From NCBI GenBank assembly GCA_937973935.1, contig CALJJF010000236.1, positions 1-9,192 on the forward strand: a DNA stretch of 9,192 bases. The letters run 5' to 3'. The stretch's first letter is position 1; every line of letters starts with the position of its first letter. The notes under the pieces were generated by a model. That model was not told the DNA's origin. It did not search any database and saw nothing but the letters and a program-made list of their open reading frames with translations. Shown here piece after piece: positions 6,485 to 9,192 of this stretch. This stretch comes from MKRK01 sp001896915 (GTDB lineage: Bacteria; Bacillota; Clostridia; Oscillospirales; Acutalibacteraceae). The position numbers were made by a program, and so were the translations under genes.

Positions 6485-7153
6485 ATGGAACACACAGAAG
6501 TTACCGTTATGGAAGATATTTTTGAGCGCAATGATAAAATTGCCCTTGAGACCAATCAGGCACTTTCCGAGCGCGGCATTTTTACCGTAAATATCATGGG
6601 TGCACCGGGCGTTGGTAAAACCACTTTTCTAGTCCGTCTCATTCAACTGCTTGCAAAACCTGCGTTTGTCATAGAAGGCGACATTGAATCCGATATTGAT
6701 ACCAAAAAGCTGTTGGATCTGGGCATTGCGGCACTACAACTGAATACCGGGGGTGCCTGCCATCTGGAATCCACCATCATTGCCGATGCCGTGAAGACCG
6801 TTTCTCTCGAAAACGGCTATCTGTTCATCGAAAATATCGGCAATCTTGTTTGTCCTGCCGAATTCATCATCGGAGAACACATTAAATTGCTGATTTCCAC
6901 GGTGACGGAAGGAAGCGACAAGCCATACAAATATCCTCTTGCATTTGAAAAAGCCGATGTTATAATAATCAATAAAGCGGATCTTTCAGCCTATGTGGAT
7001 TTTGATGAAGCCTATTTCATCAAGGGTATCCAAGCGCTGAATAAAAACGCTCCTATTTTTAAAGTATCCGCCAAAACAGGCGAAGGCTTTGGGGAGGTTG
7101 CGGCGTGGATAACCGAACAGGCGAAACAAATCAACTCGTCTATAAAAAAATAA
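6485..7153 (+). CDS. hypB: Hydrogenase maturation GTPase HypB
   Basis: HypB is a SIMIBI-class GTPase that receives nickel with HypA and releases it into the hydrogenase precursor on GTP hydrolysis. It has 222 residues. The P-loop GAPGVGKTT is at 39-47, EGDIESDID (64-72) follows, and the guanine-specificity motif NKAD is at 163-166. The dimer-interface nickel/zinc ligands Cys92-His93 (GGACHLE) and Cys123 (IGNLVCPAEF) are kept, as is VTEGSDKPYKYP. It lacks both the N-terminal CxxCGC nickel site of the Escherichia coli protein and the His-rich stretch of other HypB, so it is the short form without nickel storage. The loop reads TGGACHLES where many HypB read TGKGCHLDA. AGAGG (6474-6478) lies six bases before the ATG. 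It begins 30 bases after hypA, and its last 49 bases overlap hypF. Confidence 0.95.
   Translation: MEHTEVTVMEDIFERNDKIALETNQALSERGIFTVNIMGAPGVGKTTFLVRLIQLLAKPAFVIEGDIESDIDTKKLLDLGIAALQLNTGGACHLESTIIADAVKTVSLENGYLFIENIGNLVCPAEFIIGEHIKLLISTVTEGSDKPYKYPLAFEKADVIIINKADLSAYVDFDEAYFIKGIQALNKNAPIFKVSAKTGEGFGEVAAWITEQAKQINSSIKK
7091..7097 (+). promoter_or_regulatory. Ribosome binding site that fixes the hypF GTG start
   Basis: GGGGAGG lies inside hypB, seven bases before GTG 7105. In the hypF frame the nearest upstream stop is TAA at 7060-7062, and GTG 7105 is the only canonical start between that stop and the conserved acylphosphatase motif. The site therefore decides the start. Confidence 0.85.
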
Positions 7154-9192
7154 CCGTTTGCGGCATTGTGCAAGGCATCGGGTTCAGACCCTTTGTTGCC
7201 CGGACGGCAAAACAACATCACATCACAGGCACTGTGCGGAATCTCGGAGGTATGGTAGAAATCCATGCGTGCTCCGATATCGCCGCATTCAGTGCTTTTT
7301 TTGCGTGTCTTTCCGGCTGTTCCCTGGCAGGTGCACAAATCGTAAAAATGGAAACCGAGGACACCGACCCCTTTGATACGGACGGATTTTCGATTCTCGA
7401 CAGCGACGACACCCGAAACGGTCTGATCATGCTGCCGGCGGATTTGCCGGTTTGCGAGGATTGTCTCGCTGAGTTAACGGACCCCAACAGCCGCAGATAC
7501 GGGCATCCCTTTAACAGCTGTGCGTCCTGCGGTCCCCGATACAGCATCATGGAAAGCGTTCCTTATGACAGACCAAACACAACCATGGCGGATTTTGAAC
7601 TGTGTGAAGACTGTAAACGGGAATACGGTTCTTTGGGCAACCGGCGGCATCATGCCCAGACGATCTCCTGTCATCGCTGCGGACCGTATTTGATTTTTCG
7701 GGACGGTGACGGTGAATGTGTCAGAGAGCACGCACTGGAAAAGGCAGTTGATGCACTGCACCAGAATAAAATCATTGCCATCAAAGGGATTGGCGGATAT
7801 CATCTTTCCTGTAGTCCCTTTGATGAGAAAACGGTGCAGAGCCTACGGGAGCTAAAAGGAAGAGAGACAAAGCCCTTTGCCGTGATGTTCCCCTCTCTGG
7901 AGAGCATCCGGGAGCATTGCGATGTAAGCGAAAAGGAAGAGGCACTTTTGCTCTCTCCGGCCCGTCCCATTGTAATCCTGCGACTTATGAACGACAGTGT
8001 TCCGCTTGGTGTCAGCGGCGGAACCCTTACCTGCGGCTGCTTTTTGCCATATACCCCCCTGCAGGCGATGATTTTAATGAAAACCGGTCCTCTCATTATG
8101 ACCAGTGCAAATATTTCTGATAACCCCATCATCAAGGACGACAGCGAAATGTTATCGGTCCATTCCCCTCTTTTGGCGGGCGTGTTGTATCATACCCGGA
8201 GAATTGTCAGAAGGGTGGAGGATTCGGTCTGCAAGGTTGTAGCCGACAGAACACAGATCATCCGGCTTTCCCGGGGATATGCACCTCTGGCTTATCCCAT
8301 CAAAACAGACAAGCGCATGTTCGCAGCCGGCGGGGATTTAAAGGCGGCATTCAGTTTTTCCGATAACGGGTATGCGTATATCAGTGAGTATTTCGGCGAC
8401 CTTGCAAACCGTACCAATTTTGAAAGCTACCTTTCCGCCGTAGAAGATTGTTCAGAACTATTTCAGGTCAAACCCGCTACCGTGATATTTGACCTTCATC
8501 CCTTATATCACAGCTCCGCATTAAAATCGAAATTTCCCTTTTCCGTTCCCGTTCAGCATCATCATGCCCACATCGCTTCCGTAATGGCAGAATACCAGCT
8601 CCCCCCCCCTATCCTCGGGGTTGCCTTTGACGGTACCGGTTTCGGGACCGACGGCAATATCTGGGGCGGTGAATTTTTTGTTGTACAAGACGATGGATTT
8701 CAACGGGCGTCCCATTTGGCTTATCAAAAAATCATCGGAGGGGACGAGGCAGCCAAGGACGCCGAAAAAACGGCCTTTTGTTATTATCATGCGCTTGGGA
8801 TCACGCTGGATAATCCCCACCGTGCCGTGATCACCGCCGCTTTGCAGCACAACATCAATACGGCACTGACCTCCAGCATGGGTAGGCTTTTTGATGTGGC
8901 GTCCTATGTTCTGGGCATCAAAAGCCATAACAGCTATGAGGGTGAATGTGCCGTTCTGCTGGAAGCGGAAGCGACAAAGGCGCTGTATCAAAATAAACCT
9001 CCTTATCAATTGCAGTTTTCGGTGAAAGATACTATAATAGAATTTGATTCTTTATTACAAAAGCTGTATCAAGGAAAAAAAGAAGGTGCTGACAGGCAAG
9101 CGCTGGCTTTGGGGTTTCATTACGCCGTTTCGGATATGATCGTTCTGGTATGTGAGCGTCTGGGGAAAAGCACTGGCATCCATAGATTGGCT
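7105..9192 (+). CDS. hypF: Carbamoyltransferase HypF (3' end cut by the window)
   Basis: HypF takes carbamoyl from carbamoyl phosphate, activates it as carbamoyl-AMP and passes it to HypE, which turns it into the cyanide ligands of the [NiFe] centre. The frame is open from the GTG for 696 codons to the window end. The domains appear in order. The acylphosphatase domain (about 14-100) has GIVQGIGFRPF and catalytic Arg28 and Asn46. Two zinc fingers have Cys117/120 with Cys139/142 (CEDC, CASC) and Cys167/170 with Cys189/192 (CEDC, CHRC). The YrdC-like domain (about 210-395) has KGIGGYHLSC, KGRETKPFAVM and MTSANIS. The Kae1-like domain has QHHHAHIAS (484-492), VAFDGTGFGTDG and SSMGRLFD...YEGE. 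It stops at GIHRLA, just before the SGGVFQN-type motif, so roughly 50-70 residues are missing. Small departures from consensus are VEDSV for DDSV and RRHHAQ for RRFHAQ. hypC, hypD and hypE are likely to follow. Confidence 0.95.
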   Translation, partial: MDNRTGETNQLVYKKITVCGIVQGIGFRPFVARTAKQHHITGTVRNLGGMVEIHACSDIAAFSAFFACLSGCSLAGAQIVKMETEDTDPFDTDGFSILDSDDTRNGLIMLPADLPVCEDCLAELTDPNSRRYGHPFNSCASCGPRYSIMESVPYDRPNTTMADFELCEDCKREYGSLGNRRHHAQTISCHRCGPYLIFRDGDGECVREHALEKAVDALHQNKIIAIKGIGGYHLSCSPFDEKTVQSLRELKGRETKPFAVMFPSLESIREHCDVSEKEEALLLSPARPIVILRLMNDSVPLGVSGGTLTCGCFLPYTPLQAMILMKTGPLIMTSANISDNPIIKDDSEMLSVHSPLLAGVLYHTRRIVRRVEDSVCKVVADRTQIIRLSRGYAPLAYPIKTDKRMFAAGGDLKAAFSFSDNGYAYISEYFGDLANRTNFESYLSAVEDCSELFQVKPATVIFDLHPLYHSSALKSKFPFSVPVQHHHAHIASVMAEYQLPPPILGVAFDGTGFGTDGNIWGGEFFVVQDDGFQRASHLAYQKIIGGDEAAKDAEKTAFCYYHALGITLDNPHRAVITAALQHNINTALTSSMGRLFDVASYVLGIKSHNSYEGECAVLLEAEATKALYQNKPPYQLQFSVKDTIIEFDSLLQKLYQGKKEGADRQALALGFHYAVSDMIVLVCERLGKSTGIHRLA

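Noticed and set aside
8521..9009. A 162-residue open frame on the - strand opposite hypF.
   Set aside because: It is antisense to a strongly conserved hypF region, shows no recognisable domain, and is what the codon pattern of the + strand gene would produce by chance.

Overview
This window looks like chromosomal DNA from an anaerobic, Clostridia-type Firmicute, perhaps an Oscillospiraceae-like gut or sediment lineage. The signs are a moderate-GC body, strong AAGGAGGT-type ribosome binding sites, an archaeal-type aspartyl-tRNA synthetase beside gatAB, a DUF47/PiT phosphate module and [NiFe]-hydrogenase maturation genes. The assignment is an inference from gene content and protein style. All genes are on the + strand.

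Region 1 (1-4295) is a tRNA-dependent amidation operon. gatA and gatB encode two subunits of the Asp/Glu-tRNA amidotransferase; gatC is not in the window and may lie upstream. They are followed by an archaeal-type AspRS that carries His33 where discriminating archaeal-type enzymes carry Trp. Together the synthetase would mischarge tRNA(Asn) with Asp and the amidotransferase would convert it to Asn. The operon ends in a long hairpin plus T-tract. The first ~550-600 bases of gatA are about 70% GC with a Desulfovibrio-like protein style, whereas the rest is near 50% GC and Clostridia-like. The gene is either a natural mosaic or a chimeric assembly joined in the most conserved part of the amidase domain.

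Region 2 (4296-4486) is an AT-rich intergenic control region. It holds seven TTAA/TTGA boxes spaced exactly 11 bp apart. The only TTGA box doubles as the -35 of a good promoter candidate. The layout is like the 11-bp-period Pho boxes bound by PhoB/PhoP regulators, and the genes downstream are phosphate-related.

Region 3 (4487-9192) has five tightly packed genes: a DUF47 PhoU-like protein, a PiT phosphate permease, then hypA, hypB and hypF. HypA and HypB deliver nickel to [NiFe]-hydrogenase, and HypF makes the carbamoyl group used to build its cyanide ligands. hypF starts at a GTG inside hypB and runs off the right end just before its conserved C-terminal SGGVFQN-type motif. No terminator and no convincing internal promoter separates the phosphate pair from the hyp genes, so hydrogenase maturation may be co-transcribed with phosphate uptake. 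No hydrogenase structural gene is visible.

I see no CRISPR array, RNA gene, insertion sequence or phage gene. The most interesting signals are the gatA mosaic, the 11-bp phased box array, and the link between phosphate uptake and nickel-enzyme maturation.
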